Positions 15,673-23,398 of a stretch of 37,489 nucleotides of DNA are shown piece by piece. The stretch lies in assembly GCA_964530185.1 (NCBI GenBank), contig CAZHBB010000026.1, positions 1-37,489 on the forward strand, given 5' to 3'. Position 1 is the first letter of the stretch, and every line of letters begins with the position of its first letter. The translations under genes were made by a program, and so were the position numbers. Origin of the DNA: PWVB01 sp964530185. GTDB lineage: Bacteria; Chloroflexota; Anaerolineae; B4-G1; SLSP01. The notes under the pieces were generated by a model. It was not told the origin of the DNA and ran no database searches. It saw nothing but the letters and a program-made list of their open reading frames with translations.

Positions 15673-17163
15673 ATGGCGATCGTCGATAGAAACTCGGCCA
15701 TCCCGCTCTATTATCAGATCAAGCAGTATTTCAGACAGCAGATTGAGACCGGCGAGCTGAAGCCCGGTGACCAGCTTCCAACGGAAGCCGAGCTCTGTGA
15801 GCGGCTGGGTGTGAGTCGTGCGCCGGTGCGGCAGGCGATGGCCGAGCTGGCGCGGGAGGGGTTGATCTACCGCAGAGCGGGGGCTGGTTCATTTGTGGCG
15901 CCTACGGCACCCTCTGCACTCATCGACCGAACGCGGCTGCGGGTGTTGGCGCACTATGATGTGCGCTGGTTGGGTTCCCTAGAGGAAGCTGTTGGCGAGT
16001 GGAACCGGGTTCATCCCCAGCTTGAGGTCGATCTCGACGTGCGAATGTGTGGTCGCAATGAGTACCATCAGGTCCTTCAACGCGCTACCGTCCGAGGTGA
16101 GGCGCCGGATTTGGCTGCTATGGACTTCGTCTGGTTGTGCTACTATGCTACTGAGGGCTACCTGACAGCCTTGAATGAGCTGGATGCACGCTGGGTGGGG
16201 GACGTGGCGCAGAATCTAGAGGGGCCTGTCCTGCGGAACAACATGATCGACGGTCGACTCTACGGGATACCTGTGCAGGCGGACATTTCCGGCATGTGGT
16301 ATCGGAAAGATTGGTTTGATCAGGAAGGCCTGAAGGTGCCGGAGACCTGGGGAGAATGGTTGCGCGTGCTGGATCACTTCGTCTCCGAGCAAGTGCGGGC
16401 GAAGTTTGGGCATCATTACGCTTTGGTGCTCCCGGCCACGGCAAGTACCAGTGAAGCCACGGTCAATCTCTTGATTCCCTTCCTGTGGATGGCGGGAGCA
16501 CGAATTGTCGACCCCGACGGCGTCCCGGTACTGGGTAACTATGTCGAGGAAGCTGTCGATGCGTTACGGTTCTTACAAACGATCACCCTGGATCGCCGGG
16601 AGTATCTGCCGAAAGATGTGTATCGCAGCCGGTGGTGGCACCTAGCGCGCTATTTTGCCCAGGGAGAGGTCCCTATGACGCTGGGGGGCACCTACGAGTG
16701 GCCTCGCATTCGGGAGGAGGCCGAGTGGTGGAAGACCGAAGAGGATGCCGCGCACGATCTGGGGTTCACGCTTCTGCCACGTCCTACATCTCAGGTACCC
16801 CCTGTGGGTTCTCTGGGTGGAACCAGTTGGGTGATTTTTGCTCAATCCGATGCTCAGGAGATTGCCCTCCAGTTGCTTAAGTTGATGGCGACGACCGAGG
16901 CGTCGGCCAGGTTCTGTGAGGAAAACTTGCAGGTTTCCCCTTATGTGTCTGTGAACCAGCGGTTTTTGCGGGGCGATCACCCGTGGCTGAGGCAGATTGT
17001 CAGCCTTGTTCCGTACGTACGCAATCGGCCAGTGGTGCCGCAGTATATGCGTCTCTCGGGCTTTCTGCAGGATATGTTCGAACATGTCCTATGGGAGGGG
17101 GCTGACCCCGAAAGTGAGGTGCGCAAGACTGCGGAGGCGTTGTCTTTGATCATGCTTCGCTAG
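15673..17163 (+). CDS. GntR-type DNA-binding domain fused to a solute-binding protein domain
   Basis: 496 residues. Residues 1-78 are a GntR winged helix: IPLYYQIKQYFRQQIETG, LKPGDQLPTEAELCERLGVS and RQAMAELAREGLIYRRAGAGSFV. From about residue 88 to the end it reads as a family-1 (MalE-like) ABC solute-binding protein: LRVLAHYDVRW...AVGEWNRVHPQLEVD, GEAPDLAAMD, GRLYGIPVQADISGMWYRKDWFD, VPETWGEWL and TLGGTYEWPR. There is no signal peptide and the DNA-binding part is at the front, so the sugar-binding fold must work inside the cell as the sensor of a one-component regulator. No transporter gene is adjacent. The divergent Gfo/Idh/MocA gene is the likely target. GGGGG precedes the ATG. Domain calls are confident; the ligand is unknown. 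Confidence 0.92.
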   Translation: MAIVDRNSAIPLYYQIKQYFRQQIETGELKPGDQLPTEAELCERLGVSRAPVRQAMAELAREGLIYRRAGAGSFVAPTAPSALIDRTRLRVLAHYDVRWLGSLEEAVGEWNRVHPQLEVDLDVRMCGRNEYHQVLQRATVRGEAPDLAAMDFVWLCYYATEGYLTALNELDARWVGDVAQNLEGPVLRNNMIDGRLYGIPVQADISGMWYRKDWFDQEGLKVPETWGEWLRVLDHFVSEQVRAKFGHHYALVLPATASTSEATVNLLIPFLWMAGARIVDPDGVPVLGNYVEEAVDALRFLQTITLDRREYLPKDVYRSRWWHLARYFAQGEVPMTLGGTYEWPRIREEAEWWKTEEDAAHDLGFTLLPRPTSQVPPVGSLGGTSWVIFAQSDAQEIALQLLKLMATTEASARFCEENLQVSPYVSVNQRFLRGDHPWLRQIVSLVPYVRNRPVVPQYMRLSGFLQDMFEHVLWEGADPESEVRKTAEALSLIMLR

Positions 17164-17190
17164 TCTTGCCAGGCTGTCGGCCTGGCAAGA
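17164..17190 (+). terminator. Hairpin after the GntR-SBP gene
   Basis: TCTTGCCAGGC (17164-17174) and GCCTGGCAAGA (17180-17190) form a perfect 11-bp stem with a 5-base loop, starting directly after the stop codon. No clear T-run follows, so termination efficiency is uncertain. Confidence 0.55.
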
Positions 17191-17279
17191 GGGGCTGGAA
17201 AGCCGTCGACGGTCTGCGAGCTGGCTCTGGTGATTGTCGGCCGGTGATTCCGAGAGGGTGAACGCCCCACATTACGGTA

Positions 17280-17311
17280 GGCGGGTGGGGGAGAACGACT
17301 TATCCCCCGCC
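17280..17311 (-). terminator. Possible hairpin at the end of the aldehyde oxidoreductase operon
   Basis: GGGGGA (17287-17292) pairs with TCCCCC (17303-17308), extended by GGC/GCC around a bulge. The stop codon of the MoaD-like gene (17300-17302) lies in the loop. No U-tract follows. Confidence 0.3.
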
Positions 17312-17524
17312 GAGGATGCCGACCAGCTTGAGGACATCGCCCTCCTGGGGGCAGTAGGTCAATGGGACGAGGGTCTCACCGAGCATCACTGCTGCCACCA
17401 GGGCCGGCTGTACTCCAGATGCCTCCAGTAACTCAGCAACTGTCCCACCGACGGGTACCTCAATATGGCTACGCCCCCCGACATAGGCTTTCAAACCACC
17501 GACTACAATGAACGTGACGGTCAT
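17300..17524 (-). CDS. MoaD/ThiS-like small sulfur-carrier protein
   Basis: 74 residues, typical of ubiquitin-like sulfur carriers. It has a short beta-grasp pattern, GGTVAELLEASGV in the middle and the terminal GILGGG, whose Gly-Gly end is adenylated and thiocarboxylated in MoaD. It overlaps the aldehyde oxidoreductase stop by four bases (ATGA). MoaD-like genes often accompany tungsten oxidoreductases, where they would supply the dithiolene sulfur of the tungstopterin cofactor. No MoaE or other cofactor gene is present, so it probably relies on enzymes encoded elsewhere. Confidence 0.8.
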   Translation of the reverse strand: MTVTFIVVGGLKAYVGGRSHIEVPVGGTVAELLEASGVQPALVAAVMLGETLVPLTYCPQEGDVLKLVGILGGG

Positions 17525-19362
17525 TTTATGAAGGCTTCGATGAGATCGCTGAGCCCGAGGCGGGCCAGGGTCTCTGGTGTGGGAATGCCCTCCCGACTCC
17601 AGCCACGTTGCTCGTAATAGTAATCCAGCATCTGTTGAGCAGCCTCAGGTGGCGTGTATTTGCCTGCGGTGGGGCCTTGGGTGGCAGGCTCGCTGATGAA
17701 ACGGACCGGTGGTGCATCCCATGCGCGGCCGAACCCTTCAATCTCACGTACCCAGATCATGCGCGTCAGGTTCCAAATGCGCTCGGAGATATGCAGCAGG
17801 TCGTCCCATGATCGCTCTACGCCAGTCAGTGCTGCCAGTGCAGGGGCATAGAGATCTAGGGGCATGCCTAGCTCGACCCATTGCAACCTGCAGCACCCGA
17901 GGGCATCCATGAGCGGACGGATGTGCTGCAGTTCGATGACTTTTGCAGCTTTCTCGGGTGTCACGGCGTCGCGGCCCACTGCGATATCGTAAGTAATGGC
18001 CCAGGCGCGGTTGTGATGCGCCCCAACGTCGGCTGTCATGTACGCCAGGAGCATTGAGGTGGCGCTATGCGTATCATAGGCGCTCTGTTCCATTCCCTTG
18101 ACGTGAATGGCCCACGCCTCACTGCCCTGGCTGATCTTGTTGGCTGCCACACGCACGCCCTCAGCCAGTAAGTTGCCCAACCACGTGCTGCGATGTGCGA
18201 TCTGTTCGATGAGCGCGAAGACTGCCTCTGCGTTGCCGAAGTGGAGGTCCAGCCCGTCGGTCTGAGCTGGCGTGAGCACACCACGCTCGAAGCACTCCAT
18301 GGCCCAGGCAATGCAGCCGCCAGTGGAGATGGTGTCTAGCCCTAACTCGTCACAAAGCTGGTTGGCACGTGCGATATCCTGGATGTCACTCAACCCCAGG
18401 TTGGAGCCCAGCATGCCGTTGGTCTCGTACTCTGGTCCCTCGACATAAACATCGTACTTGGGGGCATGTGCATACTTGCCACACGGACTGGGGCACCCGA
18501 AACACCCCTTGTCTGTGACTACGATGGAGTCGCGGAAGACGGGTGCGTAGATGGACGGGCCGTGTTCGAAAGAACCGGATTGGAAGTTGCGTGTTGGAAG
18601 CGCGCCGTTCTGGTCACACCATGACGTTACCATCATCGTTCCATAGCGGATCCATACACCTAATGCCTCGGCCTCCTTACAGGCTTTGTAGGCGGTTTTG
18701 CCTATGTCTATGAATGAGTCGATGTCCGCAATCGGAATTCCACTGGTGCCATGGACGGTGATTGCCTTTACCCGCTTGGCACCCATCACGGTGCCTACAC
18801 CACCACGGCCTGCCTGCCGTCCGTAGTCATGGTTGATACAGGCGTACTTGACCCCCGCTTCGGCTGCCGGGCCGATGGTGGCGATCTGGAAATCCTCGCC
18901 CAGACGCTGCTTCAATATGTGTTCCAGGGCAAAGGATCCCATCCCCCAGTACTCTCGTGCGTCACGAAGCTCCACCTGGTCGTCGTCGATAAACAGGTAG
19001 ACCGGCTTCGGGCTGATGCCTTCGAGTATGATGGCGTCATAGCCAGCGAACTTCAGCTCTGCGGAGAGCAGCCCTCCCATACTTGCGCTGGCATATCCTC
19101 CTGTCTGAGGGGACTTGGTCGTGACATCCAGTTTGCCGCTGCCTGGGAAGAACGTGCCAGAAAGCGGACCCGTGGAGATGAAGAGCTTGTTGTCGGGGCC
19201 CAGAGGATCGGCCCCTCGTGGCACTTCAGTCCAGAGCAGATAAGCACCCAACCCACGCCCGCCAAGGAAATCGTGTGTGATTGCCTCCGGTGTCGGCTCG
19301 CTGGAAACCGTGCCGGAGGTCAGGTCGACGCGTAAGATCTGGCCTGCATAGCCGTAAAGCAT
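17521..19362 (-). CDS. Aldehyde:ferredoxin oxidoreductase family (tungsten-type) enzyme
   Basis: 613 residues, the normal AOR length. The family oxidises aldehydes to acids, or runs the reverse reaction, with a tungstopterin and one [4Fe-4S] cluster. The opening GYAGQILRVDLTSG, GGRGLGAYLLW, STGPLSG and GGYASASMGG are diagnostic. Cluster ligands are C287, C290 and C294 in GCFGCPSPC plus C490 or C491 in DALGCC. GRQAGRGGVGTVMGAKRVKA is the pterin-binding region. AAGGAGG precedes the ATG. It lies between a four-cluster ferredoxin (18 bases upstream) and a MoaD-like gene. Substrate unknown; subfamilies act on aliphatic, aromatic or sugar aldehydes. Confidence 0.93.
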   Translation of the reverse strand: MLYGYAGQILRVDLTSGTVSSEPTPEAITHDFLGGRGLGAYLLWTEVPRGADPLGPDNKLFISTGPLSGTFFPGSGKLDVTTKSPQTGGYASASMGGLLSAELKFAGYDAIILEGISPKPVYLFIDDDQVELRDAREYWGMGSFALEHILKQRLGEDFQIATIGPAAEAGVKYACINHDYGRQAGRGGVGTVMGAKRVKAITVHGTSGIPIADIDSFIDIGKTAYKACKEAEALGVWIRYGTMMVTSWCDQNGALPTRNFQSGSFEHGPSIYAPVFRDSIVVTDKGCFGCPSPCGKYAHAPKYDVYVEGPEYETNGMLGSNLGLSDIQDIARANQLCDELGLDTISTGGCIAWAMECFERGVLTPAQTDGLDLHFGNAEAVFALIEQIAHRSTWLGNLLAEGVRVAANKISQGSEAWAIHVKGMEQSAYDTHSATSMLLAYMTADVGAHHNRAWAITYDIAVGRDAVTPEKAAKVIELQHIRPLMDALGCCRLQWVELGMPLDLYAPALAALTGVERSWDDLLHISERIWNLTRMIWVREIEGFGRAWDAPPVRFISEPATQGPTAGKYTPPEAAQQMLDYYYEQRGWSREGIPTPETLARLGLSDLIEAFIK

Positions 19363-19380
19363 AGCCCAACCTCCTTTACA

Positions 19381-19767
19381 CTACTGGGCGATCCACAAAG
19401 CGTTGGTTCCACAGACCTCGACGCATTCGCCGCACAGGTCGCACTGCCAGACGTAAGGAACGTCAGGGCGAGTGAAAATCATGTCCTCCGGACAGACGTC
19501 AGCACATGCCATGCACTTGATGCATGTGTCAGGGTCTACCACATAGGCCCCTCTGTCATTCTGTTGGATGGCCCCGGTTGGGCAGACCTCGGCGCACTGG
19601 CCGCATTGGGTGCAGACCTGCACCTCAAAGGTCCCAGGCACTGGGAAATGAGGAATAATAGCTAGAGCGGCCTTCTTGGGATTGTTCTCGCGGAAAAGGT
19701 GGAGCGAGCACGCCACCTGGCACGCCCTGCATCCTGAGCATCGGTTGTGGTCAACGTAAAGCCTCAT
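19381..19767 (-). CDS. Four-cluster [4Fe-4S] ferredoxin subunit
   Basis: 128 residues with sixteen cysteines in four complete CxxCxxCxxxC sets: C10/13/16/20, C52/55/58/62, C82/85/88/92 and C109/112/115/119. It should carry four [4Fe-4S] clusters and act as an electron wire. Its position directly before the aldehyde oxidoreductase, with GAGGAGG as ribosome-binding site, suggests it takes electrons from that enzyme, like the AorB subunit of multi-subunit AORs. No flavin or NADH subunit (AorC type) is nearby. Confidence 0.9.
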   Translation of the reverse strand: MRLYVDHNRCSGCRACQVACSLHLFRENNPKKAALAIIPHFPVPGTFEVQVCTQCGQCAEVCPTGAIQQNDRGAYVVDPDTCIKCMACADVCPEDMIFTRPDVPYVWQCDLCGECVEVCGTNALWIAQ

Positions 19768-19958
19768 GAAGTGACCTCCTCGGAGCTAACGACCAACCTC
19801 CGGACTCCATATCAGTTCAGTTGGGACCACCGAAGGGCAATCAGTCGGCGGTACGCCTTGCCCATCCGATACGCTCGTCCCGACACGCACAGATGTCGCT
19901 GACGCTTCATAGCCATTGTACTCTTCACGAGGCGCGCGCGCAATGGACGAGCGTCACC

Positions 19959-22052
19959 TCATTGATGACCGCTGTTCACCCCACGGAGAATGGAGAGGCT
20001 GGTAGTCAGGGTCAGGGCTGCAATGAGGGTAAGCCCGAGGAGGAATGTCACATCGTGGGCTTTGAGCATCCACTTTGGCGTGGCCTGATGCGGGGTCTGG
20101 CCAGGGCGAGCGGTGCGTAGATCCACGGCATTCAGGACGGCCGCGGCCTGGGCATGGCTGTATGAGGCTGTCTTGCGGAAGATCAGCACGCGCGGATGGT
20201 CATACACACTAAACGACTCCTCGGCTGGTAGGAGCGGGAAGGGGATCTGCGTAATCTGAGGTGCAAAGCTGGCTGCCGCCATGATGGGGTAGGGGGCCTC
20301 CTGGTCTGGAAAGACGAAAGGGCCGATGACGAGGTAAGAAGTGATGTCGGCCTCGAGGCGGAAACCCAATTGTCCGCTCAACAATGATCGGTAATAGGTG
20401 GTGGTCAGAGGGTATCGGTCGGGGAGGCGAGCGATCGAGGCATAGAGGCGGTTGCTGGCCATGACGATCACATCCGCTTCGTCAAGCCAGCCTAAGAGTT
20501 TCTCGCGCTTCTCAGGCGTATCTTCATCATAGAGTGTGAGGGTCACGCCGTGATACATGCCCCTGAACGGGTCGCGTCCGCCAAGTCTGAGAGGCAACCC
20601 CCAATCCCAGTGCTCGTTGGCGATGGTACTTCCTGGCGCTACGTGGGTGAAGATCCATTGTGACCCCAGGATCCGTGTGTGGGGACGGAGATAGATGCCA
20701 GCCATGGCCGTGCCCCAGAAATACGTTAGTGTCAGTACAGTCAACGTCATGCCTCGGCCCAACATGCGGGAGCGATGTTGGAGGGTGACAAGGAAGTAGG
20801 CCGCCATCACGATCAACAGGGGATAGAGTGGCAAAAAGTATCGCATGGCTTTGACCCAGCGGGTGGCGTAGAACACGAAGTAGGTCGTGGCCCATGGCCA
20901 CAGGACCAGGGACTTCCAATGCTCTTGTGCAAGTTGTCGTCCCGACAGGCCCCAACCCGCCCAGGCCGCTAGGCCCAACGGCAACCCCATGCCCCAGAGT
21001 ACCATGTTGATCCAGGGGAAGGCCACTGGGGCGCGATTCGTCCATTGCCGACCCGATGGGTAATCAATGGCGCCGCTTTGCTCCTGGGCGATCTGCCTGA
21101 GCCGCGCGATCCAGGTGGGCTCCAGCCTTAGGTCCCAGGCTCTGGGTCCCTGAAACGCATAGGGCTGGCCCACACGAAAAGCGAGGAAGGCCAGGGTGGC
21201 GGCCAGCACCAGGGCCACGCCACCCTGGATGAGTGTGTAGAGCCACCTCCGACCAGGGGATGAGGTGCCTCTAACCGTCCGCAAAAACCATACCATTCCT
21301 CCCATGACAACCAGGCCGCTTGCCAGAACCGCACTGATTTTGCAGGCGGCGGCCAGGCCTGTCGAGAGGCCTCCCAACAGAAGGTCGGGCCATGGTAAAT
21401 CTCCGGCCTTCGCTGTGGCGGCCCGTGTCGCCAACCACGCGGTGAGCGTGACGAAAAACGTCGCTGCGCTATCAACTGTGAAGAAGTGCGCCTGCTGGAT
21501 CATAAAAGCCGTAGAGGCTGCCAGGGTGAGGGCCAGCAATCCGGTGCGTCGCCCATAGAGAGTGCGGCCGATGAGATAGGTCAGAAATACAGTGCCCAGA
21601 TCGGCGAAGGCAGAGAGATGTCGCCCCAAGAAGGCGCTGTAGGTCCAGGTAAAAGTGCCAGGCGAGCAGTGGCCGGGCGGGGCCCCCGCAATTCTGCTGG
21701 CAAGCTGCTGGAGGAAACGGGGAGCCACTGGGGAACAGCCAGATTCCAACACCTCTGCTACAAGGCGCGTTGCGAAGATGGGGAGCGTACCGTAACTGTA
21801 GATCTGTCGGTTGTTAGCTGGATTGAGAGGGGAGTGTGCAGTGTCAAAATAGATATCGAGGTCACGGGGGATGCGGATAGCGGCTGTGACCATCCGCATG
21901 TGCCCCTCATCTGGATGGATCCAGTAGGTCTGATCCCAGTTAAGTCCTGTGAAGCGCAGCCAGGCCGCTGTACCCAATATGACAAGCACGAACAGGCGGT
22001 ATGTGGCGCGTCGAATTGGTGCGTGTACTGTGGATGTTGGTCGGGCGCTCAT
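19959..22052 (-). CDS. GT39 (PMT/ArnT-like) membrane glycosyltransferase
   Basis: 697 residues. An N-terminal helix (about 18-32) is followed by an outside loop with IHPDEGH (D48-E49), the acidic pair that is catalytic in PMT and ArnT enzymes. Many membrane helices follow to about residue 440, then a soluble C-terminal part and a last helix near the end. Such enzymes transfer a sugar from a polyprenyl-phosphate donor to protein or lipid on the outer face. The acceptor is unknown and no neighbouring glycan genes help. A strong promoter sits so close (22061-22088) that transcription would begin about two bases before the ATG, implying a leaderless message. Confidence 0.8.
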   Translation of the reverse strand: MSARPTSTVHAPIRRATYRLFVLVILGTAAWLRFTGLNWDQTYWIHPDEGHMRMVTAAIRIPRDLDIYFDTAHSPLNPANNRQIYSYGTLPIFATRLVAEVLESGCSPVAPRFLQQLASRIAGAPPGHCSPGTFTWTYSAFLGRHLSAFADLGTVFLTYLIGRTLYGRRTGLLALTLAASTAFMIQQAHFFTVDSAATFFVTLTAWLATRAATAKAGDLPWPDLLLGGLSTGLAAACKISAVLASGLVVMGGMVWFLRTVRGTSSPGRRWLYTLIQGGVALVLAATLAFLAFRVGQPYAFQGPRAWDLRLEPTWIARLRQIAQEQSGAIDYPSGRQWTNRAPVAFPWINMVLWGMGLPLGLAAWAGWGLSGRQLAQEHWKSLVLWPWATTYFVFYATRWVKAMRYFLPLYPLLIVMAAYFLVTLQHRSRMLGRGMTLTVLTLTYFWGTAMAGIYLRPHTRILGSQWIFTHVAPGSTIANEHWDWGLPLRLGGRDPFRGMYHGVTLTLYDEDTPEKREKLLGWLDEADVIVMASNRLYASIARLPDRYPLTTTYYRSLLSGQLGFRLEADITSYLVIGPFVFPDQEAPYPIMAAASFAPQITQIPFPLLPAEESFSVYDHPRVLIFRKTASYSHAQAAAVLNAVDLRTARPGQTPHQATPKWMLKAHDVTFLLGLTLIAALTLTTSLSILRGVNSGHQ

Positions 22053-22060
22053 GGCTGAGG

Positions 22061-22088
22061 ATTATAGGGGCTCCAAATGCACCGTCAA
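22061..22088 (-). promoter_or_regulatory. Promoter for the glycosyltransferase, probably leaderless
   Basis: On the minus strand TTGACG (22088-22083), 16-base spacer and a perfect TATAAT (22066-22061). The expected start site is near 22054, two bases from the ATG at 22052, leaving no room for a ribosome-binding site. Confidence 0.6.
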
Positions 22089-22206
22089 TTGCCTTCCTGC
22101 GGACTGGTGGCGGCTCTCCTCATGGATCTCGGTGTGTGGTCGCTCCTTGACCTATGTCAGCAGGAGCAACCGCGCCCAAGGCCTATGCCCTAGACCCATG
22201 TGGTTG

Positions 22207-23202
22207 TTAGAATGGCAGCATTAGTCCGACAACTAGGCTGACGCCGTTGAGCAAGAAGCTGAACAGCCCAGCTTCGCGCCAGGTACATGGCTTGAGCAAC
22301 GATCGTAACAGGACTGTCTCAACCGCCCAGATCAGCACCTCCGCCAGCAAGATGATGATTGCGGGCTGAGTGTCGGGGAGGTTGGTCCCCCAGAAGACCC
22401 CCCACAGAATAGGCACCGTTACCAAGTTAGCGACGAGACTCGCTGTGAGCGTTATGAGCATTCGGCGAGAGCTCACCCGAGCGTAGACTAGGGCAACGAT
22501 CGCTTCAAGCGCTACTGTGATTGGGATGGCGAGCGAGACCAGGCCTCCCAGTGCGGTCACCGGTATCCCCAACCCCCATATCATCGCGAGCCAAGGGCGG
22601 GCACGGGTTGTGGCAAGTGCTTCCTGATGGGCAATAGCGATGAGCGCTATGATGGTGATCAACAGGGCCACGCTAACGACGGTCCCCAGGCACAGGAGAC
22701 CAGTACCTTCTGCGAGGAGCCAGATCGGCGTGTTGGGGAGGCCCGATATTTCTTTGACCTCCAGGTCTTTCTCTCGCACAGTGACCCGGTAATGAGCGGT
22801 AAAGCGGCGCTTGTCGAAGGGTGAGCTCCTCCGCACAATCCCATCTGAGAAGGTGAGAACCAATTGGTGATAGGGGCGATAGCCGTAGGCGATGGAACTG
22901 CACGACGCCGCTGTGCAGGTGATCCCTTGGGGACCGGCCTCAGGGAGCGGCTCGGCATCCGTACAGCCGGGATCGTTGCACTCCAGGAGGATGCCCTCCA
23001 CAATGGTGGGGCGGCTTTCAATCTCGTAACTCAGTGTGAACTCCATACGTGGTTTGGGCCCAACGTCGGCTGAGACGCTGCCGGCTTTGCCAAGCAGAAT
23101 CAGCATCAGTGCTATGGCCAAGATGATGGGATGTCGGAGGCATTTTCTCTGGTGCGGGGCCACCAGAGTGGCCCCCCGCGCTCGATTGGATGGTTGATCC
23201 AT
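22207..23202 (-). CDS. Membrane protein of unknown function with extracytoplasmic Cys-rich N-domain
   Basis: 331 residues. A hydrophobic segment at about 26-45 acts as signal or anchor. An outside domain (about 46-165) follows with two Cys pairs (CNDPGC and CTAASC), probably disulfides, and the motif ADVGPKPRMEFTL at its start. From about 168 there are some six membrane helices to the end. I have the impression that similar proteins occur in other Chloroflexota but know no function. AAGGGGAGAG precedes the ATG and a promoter lies at 23243-23271. It is divergent from the ROK regulator of the recycling operon, but I see no functional tie. Confidence 0.75.
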   Translation of the reverse strand: MDQPSNRARGATLVAPHQRKCLRHPIILAIALMLILLGKAGSVSADVGPKPRMEFTLSYEIESRPTIVEGILLECNDPGCTDAEPLPEAGPQGITCTAASCSSIAYGYRPYHQLVLTFSDGIVRRSSPFDKRRFTAHYRVTVREKDLEVKEISGLPNTPIWLLAEGTGLLCLGTVVSVALLITIIALIAIAHQEALATTRARPWLAMIWGLGIPVTALGGLVSLAIPITVALEAIVALVYARVSSRRMLITLTASLVANLVTVPILWGVFWGTNLPDTQPAIIILLAEVLIWAVETVLLRSLLKPCTWREAGLFSFLLNGVSLVVGLMLPF

Positions 23203-23242
23203 TGCTCTCCCCTTTGCTGAGGCGGTGGTAGGTTCAAGGTTC

Positions 23243-23271
23243 AGCCTACCGGCTTATGGATAGTCTGTCAA
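23243..23271 (-). promoter_or_regulatory. Promoter for the unknown membrane protein
   Basis: On the minus strand TTGACA (23271-23266), 17-base spacer, TAGGCT (23248-23243). The -10 box overlaps a small inverted repeat, GGTAGG...CCTACC. Confidence 0.5.
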
Positions 23272-23305
23272 GTGCGGGCCAACCTTAAAATTGTGAGAAA
23301 GGGTA

Positions 23306-23337
23306 TTGACAGGGACTGGGATCTAGGATATTATAAT
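23306..23337 (+). promoter_or_regulatory. Strong promoter of the ROK and recycling operon
   Basis: TTGACA (23306-23311) lies 17 bases before TATTAT (23329-23334), with an overlapping TATAAT at 23332-23337. It is the best promoter match in the window and drives the gene string that starts at 23399. Confidence 0.7.
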
Positions 23338-23344
23338 AGTAAGT

Positions 23345-23361
23345 AATCGTTACTAACGATT
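23345..23361. promoter_or_regulatory. Perfect 17-bp palindrome, candidate ROK operator
   Basis: AATCGTTA (23345-23352), C, TAACGATT (23354-23361): two perfect 8-base arms around one base, starting about ten bases after the -10 box and so at the start of transcription. A repressor bound here would block initiation. The adjacent ROK protein is the obvious candidate. I saw no second copy in the window. Confidence 0.65.
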
Positions 23362-23398
23362 GGCTTGCCTCCCTATGCCCTGATCAGTCAGTAGTGCG

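Noticed and set aside
20527..21045. 172-codon minus-strand frame inside the glycosyltransferase gene
   Set aside because: Alternate-frame shadow of a membrane protein with no start signal.
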